The notes under the pieces were generated by a model. The model was not told the DNA's origin and searched no databases. It saw only the letters and a program-made list of their open reading frames with translations. From contig VRMN01000008.1 of NCBI GenBank assembly GCA_008690995.1, positions 434,001 through 498,000 of the forward strand: a stretch of DNA of 64,000 bases, in the 5' to 3' direction. The position numbers were made by a program, and so were the translations under genes. Positions 50,635 through 60,239 of the stretch are shown piece by piece (position 1 is the stretch's first letter; each line of letters opens with the position of its first letter). The DNA comes from Porphyridium purpureum (lineage: Eukaryota; Rhodophyta; Bangiophyceae; Porphyridiales; Porphyridiaceae).

Positions 50635-53600
50635 GGCCGAGAAGCGTGTCGTCGCGGTGGCAAGCGCCGCCACGCGCGTGACCAGGCAGCGGACAGCACG
50701 GGCGTGTCCTCAGCCATGGACAAAACGTGCTTGCCACGTAACAACGCTCTGATGCAACTTGAGCGTCTCCGGGATCTTGCCCGGGGCTCAGCATTGGGTG
50801 CAGTCCTGGTGCACGATCCAGCGCGCCATAGTATGTTGCCCACGTCCAGTCCTCTGCACAAAGCTTTTTGGACCGCGATGCATCTACGAGTGAAGACAGC
50901 AGCACGATACATATGTTGGGTCGGTATGGTCATGATTCTTGTCAAACAGTGCAAGAACAGCGGAAAATAGTTCACGCAATGCCAAGCAAGTCATCGCGCA
51001 CGGTCACGAAGCAAAAATGGTGCTGCCGGCAGGTTTCATCCCTGCGGCAGGGACACCTGAAATGCGGGTTCATTTGGAGATTTTCACGCCTCGCGCATGG
51101 CTGAGTCCAGCTCTCACCCCAAGACGTACGACTGGATTGTCGCTCAGTGGCGCGCTTCAGGTACCCTCAAAATTGATCGCGCTTCCGATCACTGTGGTTC
51201 ATGCGTCCATTCGACGATATGGTCATGCGCTTTTGCTGGGCTGTTTATCGCTGGTTATGATTGCCGCGCCATTGCGAAAAATCGTGCCCAGGATGAGGTC
51301 TCACCGTATGATGCTCGACGAAATCATCACGGACATTGAAGTTGCGGGCGCCGGCACTAATCCAAGTGCTTGTGGCAAGGTTATACTGGATAGCCTCGGG
51401 CCAGTGCTGCAGAATGACTTTGCACTCGAGGACATTCATTATCGTCCTGTACGTGGTGCTCACCAGGTGCCTTTGCGAGTCGCGTCATTACGAAACAAGC
51501 AGGAAGAAGAGGGAGCGCGCGAAGCGCATGAGATCGCAGAGGCAGATGCACACCCTCGTTTGGGACCTACACGGTTGGTTCCTTGTGCACAGTAGTGCGC
51601 GTGAACTGATAAGCACAGCAGAAATCCCGTACTCTGACGATGAGCACGAATCATTTTTAACCCCTAACCCTATAGAAAAGTGACTGTCGTCTCTTGCGAT
51701 TTACTGGTACCCTGCAAACCACAACATCGATTCTTATGAAATCATGGCACCGCGAGCACTGCTGCGGCTTCGGTTTCCCAGCGACGGCAAACTGACGCCA
51801 GTCGCTATTCTTGCTATCGGTTTCCAGCTCCAGCGCATGCTAAACGATGATTCTCTGCACTGGCAGACCAGGCCATCGCTGTGACAGAAGCCAGTATTGC
51901 GGGCCGTTTACCCGAGATGGATTGCAAGAGCGCACAACAGAAAGCTTTGGGTCCGGCACCGGACCTGCCTGCCACCGCGGATACGTGGTTGACATGCAGA
52001 AGGCGGTCTTTGGGAATCCTTGCTGCTTTTAGACGGAAAAAGCAATTAAGACTCCCTCGTTTTCACGTCGCTCATCTCTGACCATTTTCACGTCGTCGCG
52101 GCTCGCTCCTGGAAGACGGAGCCCGCCATTTAGGCTACACACGAGGTGGGGCACTGTATGTCAGGCTGGCGAGGGATAAAGCCCCGGATATGACGACACT
52201 GATGGACCTGGATAACAGCTCTCGTCTGTCTACGTTCCAGGCACGATGCGACGTATATCTCATGCTACGGCGCCTCGAGAGAAAGAGGTTTCAGATAAGC
52301 GCCGCGCGCCCGTGACATGTAGTCGCACAAGTCTTGAACACAAGCCACGAAGGGCCTCAAGTTCTCCACAGCCTTCGACCGCATTTTCGCCTAAAAGACA
52401 AACTCTTCTGCGCTGGTCGGGATGTAAGATTTCCATGAAAGGGCCCTTACAGCACGGCGTCCCCTTTCCGAAGCGGTAAAGCGACTACTGCCCATCTTTT
52501 GTAGGCCTCGTTTCTGGCTCTTCTCTTTGCAGTCTCGCGACGCGATTCCTAAATTTTTATCACCACATTTGCAACAAAAAACATGTGCAATTCACGGTCG
52601 AGCAAGTGTTCCGTGCTCGACAATGATGTTTCCGACGTTCTTCTTGGAGAGCAAATTTAAGTACGTTAATGACCGTCTCTTCGAAGAGTATAAGCCTAGC
52701 ACGGCATTACCACAATGGATGCATCCTACTTGATACATGCCATAATGCACATATACACCTCGCTCGCGTGTCGGCGTGCTTCAACGTGGGATTCACACAC
52801 TGTCGACTGTGAAGCAAAGGCGGTAAGAGAATCTCCCTCGCTGCCTTGGAATCCAAACGGCCCTGTTCAGAGCCTTCCGCTATGTCGTGGCATTTTTTCT
52901 GGAAGCTTGCAGTTTGGCACGCGCGGTGGCGCATTCGTGATGCACGCAGCCAAACGCGTACAAAGGACTGTCGCGAATGTCGCCGGTCGCACTTGCCTTG
53001 CTGGTGACACAGTCGACTCGTGTCCCTCGGTTGTCGTGCCGTGCCTCCGAAACAGCAAAATTGAGAGTGTGAGTTGTCGAATATGGCAGTTTGCTTGTCC
53101 GCTTTGCATTGGCACTCCAACGAAAATCCACACTGCAGAGTATTCGACCAATGGGCTTGTTTTTCCTTCTTTGATGCCGTCCTTTTCCGCTCGAGAAATC
53201 TCGTCGGTAAGGAAATCCTCTGTGTTAAAAGTTCGCTTTTGAAACCCGCATTTCCAGACTGCACACCCAGCCGCGCGCAATCCTTTTTCGCTACGGCCTG
53301 TTTCGCCGCTGGTGTTGCGCCCTCTTCCAAAATTTGTACGCGCTTCACCTGTGTCTGTCCATCCAGAAGGTCGTCGGCACTTGTCTTGCTGGTCTCAGTA
53401 TTAGCGCCGCATCCTTTCGCTGCCGCAAGCCGTAGTGGCGAGAAATACAGTCGATCAGGCGGATGAATTTCTTTCGTCACAATGACAGCCTTGTCCCACG
53501 CTTCATCCATCACGGGCAAACCCTCGTTTGTAACATTTTTCCTTTTCAGGTGCTACGTGGGTGCTGTTCTTTGGCGTGCTGTACGGCGTGTGCTACCGAG

Positions 53601-54225
53601 AATCGGACCTGAAACCGACGCCGGACTGCTCGTACAAGCAGCATCTCTTGTCGCAGAATCCGGTCTCTACTATCACTTGAAAGTTGTAATACGGTCCCTT
53701 GATCATTCCGACGGAGACGCTCACCTACATTTACAAGTGCTCAGCTGTCTATGCACTTACAACGGTTCGTCTTCGCCTCACTGTTGTATTTTGGTTGTAC
53801 TCCAGCACGCCTGCCTCTGCAAGCAGCAAGCTTTTTGCCTTACATGCAGTAACACCGACTTCTCACCGACTCTGGGGCGGATTCCGAACGGCCATTTGTT
53901 CATTCAGCGTCCTGCTTGCCTTGCGAAAGCCTTTGCCGTTGCCTTTGCGTTTGCCAGTCTCTGAAGTCCCCTCGGGTTCGTCCGCCTGCTCCGTTTGCGC
54001 ACCTCGGCTGGGCGCAGCTGAAGTACAGTGCGTACAGTGTGTACAATCGGTACAGTAGGTACAGTTCTACACATGGCTGGATGAGCGAGCACGCGGCGCG
54101 CACTGGCGCGGCGTGCACGGCACAGCGGGGCGTGGAGCGGTGCGGCACGGACGAGCGGAGAGAAGCGTGGGGAGAAAGAGACCGGGGGGGAAGGGGGAGG
54201 CGGCGGCGCTGGAAGGACACTGATC
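50635..54225. other. 3.6-kb gene-poor region
   Basis: The longest stretch without a supported gene; lower GC than the surroundings, especially 51600-53400. Short open frames exist on both strands: plus 51414-51683 (hydrophobic N-terminus TFIIVLYVVL), and minus 52707-53519 (starts MPVMDEAWDKAVIVTKEIHP, ATG at 53519, no domain). A strong splice acceptor at 53549 (tttttccttttcag) is followed by a frame reading ATWVLFFGVLYGVCYRESDL and ending at a TGA near 53679, which looks like the last exon of a small membrane protein, but I find no first exon. Promoter elements for prohibitin occupy 54018-54065. Confidence 0.4.
54018..54065 (+). promoter_or_regulatory. four GTACAGT elements upstream of prohibitin
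   Basis: GTACAGT at 54023-54029, 54032-54038, 54050-54056 and 54059-54065, at 9-18-9 base spacing, 160-205 bases upstream of the ATG at 54226. The first two lie in the 23-bp block shared with 50128-50150. Confidence 0.6.
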
Positions 54226-55062
54226 ATGGCGAATCCTAATGTGCAGCAACTGGCCAAGGGGCTGAGCCGGCTGGCGGGGCTCTCGGTGGCGCTCGGAGTG
54301 GGCGTTTCGGCCGCACAGTCCTGCCTGTTTGTGGTGGATCCGGGCCACCGCGCAGTCATGTTCAACCGATTCAAGGGAATCGAGACCGACGTGAAGGGTG
54401 AGGGCTTCCACTTTCGTATTCCGTGGGTCCAGCGGCCGATCAAGTTTGAGATCCGCACGCGTCCGCGCGTGATAAACTCGGTGACGGGCACAAAGGATCT
54501 GCAGATGGTCAACCTCACGTTGCGTGTTCTGTCGCATCCGGATCCCGAGCAGCTGCCGACCATCTACAGTCGACTCGGCCTGGATTGGGACGAGCGCGTG
54601 CTGCCCTCTATCGCGAACGAGGTGCTCAAAGCTATTGTCGCACAGTACAACGCCGAACAGCTGCTCACACAAAGAGAAATGGTTTCGCGCGCCATCCGCG
54701 AGACCCTCACAGAGCGCGCGCGTCAGTTCAATATTTTACTGGACGACGTCAGTATGACACACTTGACGTTTGGAAAGGAGTTTGCGTCGGCAATTGAAAT
54801 GAAGCAGGTCGCCCAGCAGGACGCTGAGCGTTCCAAGTACATCGTCATGGTGGCTGAGCAGGAGAAAAACGCCGCCGTTACTCGCGCAGAAGGTGAGGCA
54901 GAAGCCGCTCGTCTGATCTCTACAGCGCTGGCCGAGGCAGGCGATGGTCTGATCCAGCTGCGCCGCATCGAGGCTGCAAAGGATATTGCCGCCACGCTGT
55001 CGTCAAGCCGCCAGGTCACTTACCTCCCAGACGGGGGTAATTTCTTACTGAACACAAACTAG
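54226..55062 (+). CDS. PHB1: prohibitin-1
   Basis: Inner mitochondrial membrane scaffold; PHB1 and PHB2 form a large ring controlling m-AAA protease, cristae and lipids. 278 aa, the usual length. Hydrophobic N-terminal anchor ([20 protein letters not shown]), then the SPFH domain: [119 protein letters not shown], and a coiled coil ([20 protein letters not shown]). The C-terminus ITYLP-like ([12 protein letters not shown]) and the lack of the PHB2 extension assign it to PHB1. ATG 54226 fits the family N-terminus. Confidence 0.95.
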   Translation: MANPNVQQLAKGLSRLAGLSVALGVGVSAAQSCLFVVDPGHRAVMFNRFKGIETDVKGEGFHFRIPWVQRPIKFEIRTRPRVINSVTGTKDLQMVNLTLRVLSHPDPEQLPTIYSRLGLDWDERVLPSIANEVLKAIVAQYNAEQLLTQREMVSRAIRETLTERARQFNILLDDVSMTHLTFGKEFASAIEMKQVAQQDAERSKYIVMVAEQEKNAAVTRAEGEAEAARLISTALAEAGDGLIQLRRIEAAKDIAATLSSSRQVTYLPDGGNFLLNTN

Positions 55063-55179
55063 AGCATATGATTCGGGTGCACGAGCAGAACTCTAAACGA
55101 AATCCGGTTTTCTATTGTATGCGAGCAGTCGCACTACCATTCCAAGTTTTGTACTGGCTCTGAGACATAAGTATTATTT

Positions 55180-56412
55180 CTATATGATCCCGAAGTGTTT
55201 CAAGCCGGTCAAGATCGATTGGGACGACAGATCCGCGGCCCGGAAGAGTCGTCCATCGGAATCTACATCGGCGTCGGTCTTCTGATATTAAAAGTCGCAA
55301 AAAGAAAAAGACAACGCAAACGAACCAGTGAACAAAACGAGAGTATTAGGGAATAGTTAGCGATCCGCATATACACGCAAGCGAAAACAGTTTCGTCTTG
55401 GGATTCGGCCTTAATCACTGAACGCGATGGCCATGCACAAGGGCTCATTTCGAGACTATGCTCGAACCAATTATTCAAGATCACGTCGGAAGCAAACTTT
55501 CGACACTCACTATTAACGAGATTCCACAGTTTGATATTAATCCTCGCCCTTTCGCGATCTGTCGATCCATTTCTTCAGGACGACACCCGCACTCAAAAAG
55601 CATAGCAAAGCTCAAAAACGTACCTCAGATGCAATCACTCGAAACGAGCTTTGCTGTAGGAGCTGCGTTGCGCATGCATCATCTGCAGTCACAAAAACCG
55701 TGCGGTCCGCGCTGGCCCCAATACCATTGCGGATAAACTCTGCTGCAAAGGGAACGCTGCCCTTGCTCGGCTGTACGCGAAAAATCACGCACCCAGTACC
55801 TTCCTCCTGTCTTACAATTCGCACAGAGCAGTTAATGCCCATGGAGTTCAGAGCATCATTCAAGCGCTTTCGTAAATCTTCCGGATCGTGTGCGCGCTTC
55901 ACAGTTCGAAGCAGAACACGAGCCTCTGGTTGCACAAAGTCTGGGTCAATGTACGGCGCGTCAGCGACGCCACCACCTTCAGTCTCCGAAAACAGCTTCA
56001 TCTGATCCTCATCTTTAAAGCTCGATTCGCAGATCCACTGCACCGGTTTGGGATCAAAGCCTTTCCAGACCTGCTCTGAGTAGTACGGGTCGCCGGTCTT
56101 GTAGCTTCTTTGATACACCGCCAATCCATTTTCACAGATCCAGCACGCAGGCTCCTCGAGCCCTGTACTACTTGCCAACACGACGTCGTGAGCCGAGACG
56201 ATATCGCGAGAGGTGGCGAACACTAGGAATGGAACATTTGTTTGACTTTGCAGGGCGGCGTGCAATGGTGATCCGTTCTGCTCTGTTGCCGTCCAAGCCT
56301 CAAAGTCCACCACAAGTACAGACTTGGCGGTCGAGGAGGGGGCAGCGCCGGTCCCATCGTGTTCGTCGTTTGCATCTGTGTTCCCGGGCTCAGACGGTTG
56401 CGTTTCCGACAT
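55180..56412 (-). CDS. sucrose-phosphatase-like HAD protein with altered active site (two exons)
   Basis: Exons 56412-55624 and 55281-55180 give 296 aa. Intron donor GTACGT, pyrimidine-rich end, acceptor TATCAG; phase 0. Layout of the sucrose-6-phosphate-phosphatase type of HAD hydrolase: SVLVVDFEAW (motif I region), VFATSRDIVSAHDVVLASS (motif II), ACWICENGLAVYQ (I-x-x-x-G), HDPEDLRKRLNDALNSMGI (cap), PSKGSVPFAAEFIRNGIG (motif III Lys), VFVTADDACATQLLQQSSFR (motif IV), and after splicing ILTGLKHFGII, the family's usual end. Key residues differ: motif I DxD is DFE, and motif IV GDSGND is TADDACA. It may therefore be a pseudo-phosphatase or regulatory subunit. Start ATG 56412; the frame is open further to 56646 without need. 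Confidence 0.72.
55282..55623 (-). other. intron of the SPP-like gene
   Basis: 342 nt, GTACGT donor, (T)n-rich 3' end and CAG acceptor. Splicing restores the family C-terminus; reading through ends after three codons. Confidence 0.78.
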
Positions 56413-56419
56413 GAAAATG

Positions 56420-56426
56420 ACTGTAC
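56420..56426 (-). promoter_or_regulatory. GTACAGT element immediately upstream of the SPP-like ATG
   Basis: GTACAGT on the minus strand ends only seven bases before the ATG at 56412 (AAGTACAGTCATTTTCATG). If 56412 is the start, the element would overlap the start site of transcription or the leader. Confidence 0.4.
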
Positions 56427-56815
56427 TTAGATGATGCGGACCATGAGAGCGCCGTGAGCCCTGCAATCGTCGCGGCCAAGAATAGCTGAAACGCCATGCA
56501 GACAAACTCCACCTCGAGCAGTGCCTCCGAACGCTGCCCACCCGCGCTGCGCCTACATTCAGATCGCACGCACCCAAAGCCACACGCGGTGCGTGTGGCG
56601 GTGCGGGTCCTACCACGAAACCGCACCTTGAACCATTCCAACTCATTGCTGCCTAATCATTCGACAGCCCCGCGGCCGCAGAACCTCGACGCTTAACGCC
56701 GCGCAATCGAATCACGCGAAAAGCAGGCCTGTTTCTGCGTCTCTGGCCGCGATCTCAACGGGCATCAAAGAAATGCAATCCGCGACTTGGAGTTGACTGG
56801 GTTGCGCCCACGGCG

Positions 56816-57088
56816 ATGACGATTGTCACCGTGCGCTCTGGTGCGGCTTGTTACTCTCTCTCCAGGTCACGACCGACGCCGAACGGAGAGACCACGGTTC
56901 CAAAAAAAAGAGTGGGAAAGAAAGACAAAAGAAAATACCTGCGCCACCCGGAATTCCCGAGTGATCCCTCACCTCAGTACTACCCGGGCGCTAGCGGACT
57001 TAGCTTCCCTGTGCGAGATGGGAAGGGGCGCATGTCCAGCTGCTATGAGCGCAGGTTGAAAGGTGGGGGAAAATTAAATATTATATAG
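56816..57088 (+). CDS. possible small basic protein
   Basis: 90 aa from ATG 56816: a Ser/Arg-rich N-terminus, a Lys/Arg-rich middle (VPKKRVGKKDKRKYLRH), then SPQYYPGASGLSFPVRDGKG, MSSCYERRLKGGG. Not recognised. A very good splice acceptor (ttactctctctccag) ends at 56865, so the second two thirds could instead be the final exon of an unseen gene in the same frame. No donor or first exon found upstream. Confidence 0.35.
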   Translation: MTIVTVRSGAACYSLSRSRPTPNGETTVPKKRVGKKDKRKYLRHPEFPSDPSPQYYPGASGLSFPVRDGKGRMSSCYERRLKGGGKLNII

Positions 57089-58345
57089 CCTACTAAAATA
57101 AAGCTGTACCGCGAAGACGGGAAGGTACAGCGCGAGCTTGAACTTGAATTGCGCGAGGAGCGCAGCGCGCAGGCGCAGACGCTTCGTAGCTGGTCGTGTT
57201 TGTTTGATGTGATAGTGCTGTTGGTGGTGTGGTGAGCGGTGGCTACCGTGGACATGCGGTGCGCTGCGGTGTTGATGAGATGGCCGGGCGCAAGGCGCAT
57301 TTGGCTTTGCTGGTCTGCCGACGCGCGCAGTGCGCAATTCTGTTGAAGGACCTCGCGCGTTCTCGTGCACAACACTGGATCTAAATGAGGTCGTCAAGCG
57401 CGCACAACGATACGCCTGAATGCGACGCGCATGTTCCGTAGGTCATCGTATGACGCGCTTTGAAACTGTCCTGATTGCACATCCGCGAAGTGTGGAAATA
57501 CTGGATTGTCCGAGAATACGCGGACACGCCAGAGCCGTGTTCGGTTTGTCGCGGCAAAAATCGCAGTTGGGGCTGTGAGCGGCGCGCAGCCGATGGAATA
57601 TTTTCATCACAAGCCAGAGCCGTACATATAATGACGAGCATATTGGGATATTCAAAATCATAGTGACGCCTCCAAAGTCGTTTGCGCCTTCACCGCTTTG
57701 CATCGAGCACAACGTTGACTTTTGCACAGCAGCGATTGGCTGCACTTGAGTGTCATGCGGCTCACGACGTGTCTAGAACTGCGTGGATGGAGACTTTCAA
57801 AAACGACGGAAAGGAGAAAGTGCCAGGAGCCCGACTCATAATGTTGTCAGGAACGTGTGCCCTGAAAAGCGTCCACCGAAGACTCATATTTGCGTGGCAC
57901 GAAGCCATTGAATACAAGCAGAGAGAGTATCGCCGACATCTTTTCGAGGCCAAGTTAGCAAGCAGAGCCACAAGCGCCCCGCAAGGTAAGTGCGCGTCTC
58001 CCCCGCACGCGTGCGTGCAAACAGTAAAGAGAGTCCAGAACCACCCTGACCCCCTTGGCGAAACAGCGAAGGTTCGGCAGCACGCGATGCGTCGCTTTTT
58101 TGAACGCCGTCGGGACACCAAAGTTCGGCTGAGGTGCAGTCACCGACAGGCGCAGCGGTTGGGAAGAGGGGAGCTGTTGCACGGAAGACCAAGAACCATG
58201 GAACACCGCTATTTCTTTCAGCATTCTTGAATCCTCAGGAGTTTCACGTGGCTCCTCGTCCACCCTTCGCCCACGGCTCGATTACCCTCGCGTGAAAACG
58301 AAGGGAAAGACGCGGCTCGCGGCAAGAGCTTGAACTTCCAGGAGC

Positions 58346-59953
58346 ATGGGAAAGGCCGGCAAGCTGAAGAAGAAGAGGCTCCGACTCTTGAACGGGACCG
58401 CTGCGCCCGGGTATGGCGCTGAGCAGAATGACAGCGAGGAGGAGGGCCGCCGCGAGGACGAAGGCCCTTTAGGTATTTCGGACGGAGAGTTGGCGGCCGC
58501 GTGCAGGGTGCTCGGTGCAATGGCGCAGCACCCCGACGTATTTGCGAAGCGGAAGGAGTTCCGCGTCCTGCGTACACTCCTGCACAGCATTCGTCAGACT
58601 CCAGAGGGTCTGACCCTGCTGGGTGTCACCGGAGGGTCGCATTCGCGGGAGGCGTCGGAGCAGCAGCTCGTCAGCGACGCCATCCGTGATTTGCGCTTTG
58701 AAGAGGCACGCCGCGTGCTTGTTGGCATGCAGGCAAGGCAAAAGGTCCCTCCACTGGGAGCCATTTGTAGGTGGGTGAGAGATTTGGACGGCACCGCTGA
58801 GATCAGTCATGAAAGTGACGGTGACGGCGCCGGAGTGTCCCCAGACGCTTCTAGTGAGCACGACAGACAGAATAAGCTTTTTATGCAGATGCTTAGTGAG
58901 GTTATCCGCACGTGTAGCCCCGAGCAGGTAGGTTGCATCGTCCCTACAGACCGCTTTGAGCTCCGAAACTGGAAGAGCGTGCGGTTATGGCTTCCTCCGT
59001 GGAAGCCAGAAGCTGTCACTGACTCAGAAAATGGGATTGCAAGCAGTGCCGGTGAACAAGCAGAAGCGCTGTCTGACCAAGAGCTCATGCACTTTTGGGT
59101 GTGTTCACGAGTGAAAGGGCCGGATCGTCTTCCGCCGAACCGGCATGATCTCGCGATCCACGCGTCATCCGACGAGTTTTTACTTTCTCCATTGTCCTTA
59201 CCCGCGAAGGAGCTGGGAAAATGTCGCGCGTACAGTGGAAAAGAGTTCTTGGGAGATGCGGGGGCCAGAGCTCATGTGACGCTGGTCGAAGGTTTCCTCA
59301 CCGCGCACGAGTGCAAACGGATAATCTCAGTCGCCGAAAAACTAGGCTTCGACCCAGATGAACCACTGAGTCGTAGCTTGCCAGTCAGTACGCGGTCGAC
59401 GCTCGCACATGCATGCGTGTGGCTGCAGAGCAAGCGAGAAAGCGAGCGACTGTGGGCGAGGATTAAGTATATACTTCCTCCGCTATTGTACAACGCTCGC
59501 GGCGTGCGCTTGCAGCCGCGCGGCCTTAACCGTCGTTGGCGCGTGTACAGATACTCTCAGAGCGCGGTCTATCGTCCACATATTGACGGTGCGTGGCCCG
59601 AAAGTGGGCTGGACGATACCAAGCAGTACGTGTATAATGTGAACGAGCGCTCGAGCAAGCATGTGTGGAGCAAGCTGACTTTCCTCATGTACTTGAGTGA
59701 CGATTTTGAAGGCGGTGAAACGACGTTTTTTGCGCCTGTCGTCAAAGCGCTCGAGGAAAGCAATTCTGTTTACATGGATGCGCGCGGCGTTCGCCCTCGG
59801 CAAGGCTGGGCACTTGTATTCCCACACGGAGAAGCCCACGGAGCGTGGCTCCACGAAGGCAGTCCTGTCACCCATGGCGTGAAATACGTGGTGAGAACAG
59901 ACGTCTTGTATGAACCGATGAACGAGTGTCTCGGATCAATCACAGTTCCTTGA
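58346..59953 (+). CDS. prolyl 4-hydroxylase-type 2-oxoglutarate/Fe(II) dioxygenase
   Basis: 535 aa from ATG 58346. The catalytic P4Hc domain is in the last 230 residues: VTLVEGFLTAHECKRIISVA, YRPHIDGAW (iron ligands H412 and D414), LTFLMYLSDDFEGGETTFF, LVFPHGEAHGAWLHEGSPVTHGVK (third iron ligand H503 and 2-oxoglutarate Lys K513). All required residues are present. The N-terminal half (1-290) has a Lys-rich start (GKAGKLKKKRLRLL), a helical segment (ELAAACRVLGAMAQHPDVFA) and no signal peptide, so a cytosolic or nuclear P4H is more likely than an ER collagen-type enzyme. Substrate unknown. Family is sure; the role of the N-terminal domain is not. Confidence 0.9.
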   Translation: MGKAGKLKKKRLRLLNGTAAPGYGAEQNDSEEEGRREDEGPLGISDGELAAACRVLGAMAQHPDVFAKRKEFRVLRTLLHSIRQTPEGLTLLGVTGGSHSREASEQQLVSDAIRDLRFEEARRVLVGMQARQKVPPLGAICRWVRDLDGTAEISHESDGDGAGVSPDASSEHDRQNKLFMQMLSEVIRTCSPEQVGCIVPTDRFELRNWKSVRLWLPPWKPEAVTDSENGIASSAGEQAEALSDQELMHFWVCSRVKGPDRLPPNRHDLAIHASSDEFLLSPLSLPAKELGKCRAYSGKEFLGDAGARAHVTLVEGFLTAHECKRIISVAEKLGFDPDEPLSRSLPVSTRSTLAHACVWLQSKRESERLWARIKYILPPLLYNARGVRLQPRGLNRRWRVYRYSQSAVYRPHIDGAWPESGLDDTKQYVYNVNERSSKHVWSKLTFLMYLSDDFEGGETTFFAPVVKALEESNSVYMDARGVRPRQGWALVFPHGEAHGAWLHEGSPVTHGVKYVVRTDVLYEPMNECLGSITVP

Positions 59954-60239
59954 GCACTTTATTTCCGCTAGCATCATGAATACACGAAGACGTCATGGTG
60001 CAGTGGTCCTCAGAAGCTCTCGTAAGATCCAAATTTTATTTGTCGGCAGGATGCAAACGAAATCTTTCGCGGCCTTCAGTACAGTGCAATGTATGCTTGG
60101 CAAATGGGAGTTCGCGTCGCATATCATCTTCTGCATCCGTAGCTTTTTTTTTAATTTTTTCTTTTTCTCTCTTGACTTTTCATTTACAATTGCAACGCGG
60201 AACGACCAACCCGAGCCCGCTTTCTTTCATTCAGGCAAT
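59954..60239. other. convergent spacer P4H / GT61
   Basis: 286 bp; T-rich (60145-60175). Holds one GTACAGT at 60079-60085 that is not upstream of any gene I call. Confidence 0.6.

Larger units (their letters stand above)
56413..58345. other. gene-poor region between the SPP-like gene and prolyl 4-hydroxylase
   Basis: 1.93 kb. Contains the doubtful small ORF at 56816-57088 and near-copies of the promoter element at 57104-57130 (ctgtaccg, ggtacagcg). Other open frames (57682-58230 plus and several minus) show no recognisable domain. Confidence 0.45.

Noticed and set aside
50028-50975. 315-aa minus-strand frame
   Set aside because: Crosses the shared promoter block and the small plus-strand ORF; Arg/Ser/Ala-rich as expected for antisense GC-rich DNA.
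51655-51672. Short telomere-like run (ccctaaccctat)
   Set aside because: Less than two units; no array, so no evidence for an interstitial telomere.
59230-59240. GTACAGT copy inside the prolyl 4-hydroxylase gene, and similar copies in clathrin, VIT/VWA and AMBRA1 coding regions
   Set aside because: Coding matches are expected by chance (Tyr-Ser and Leu-Tyr codons) and were left out of the promoter count.
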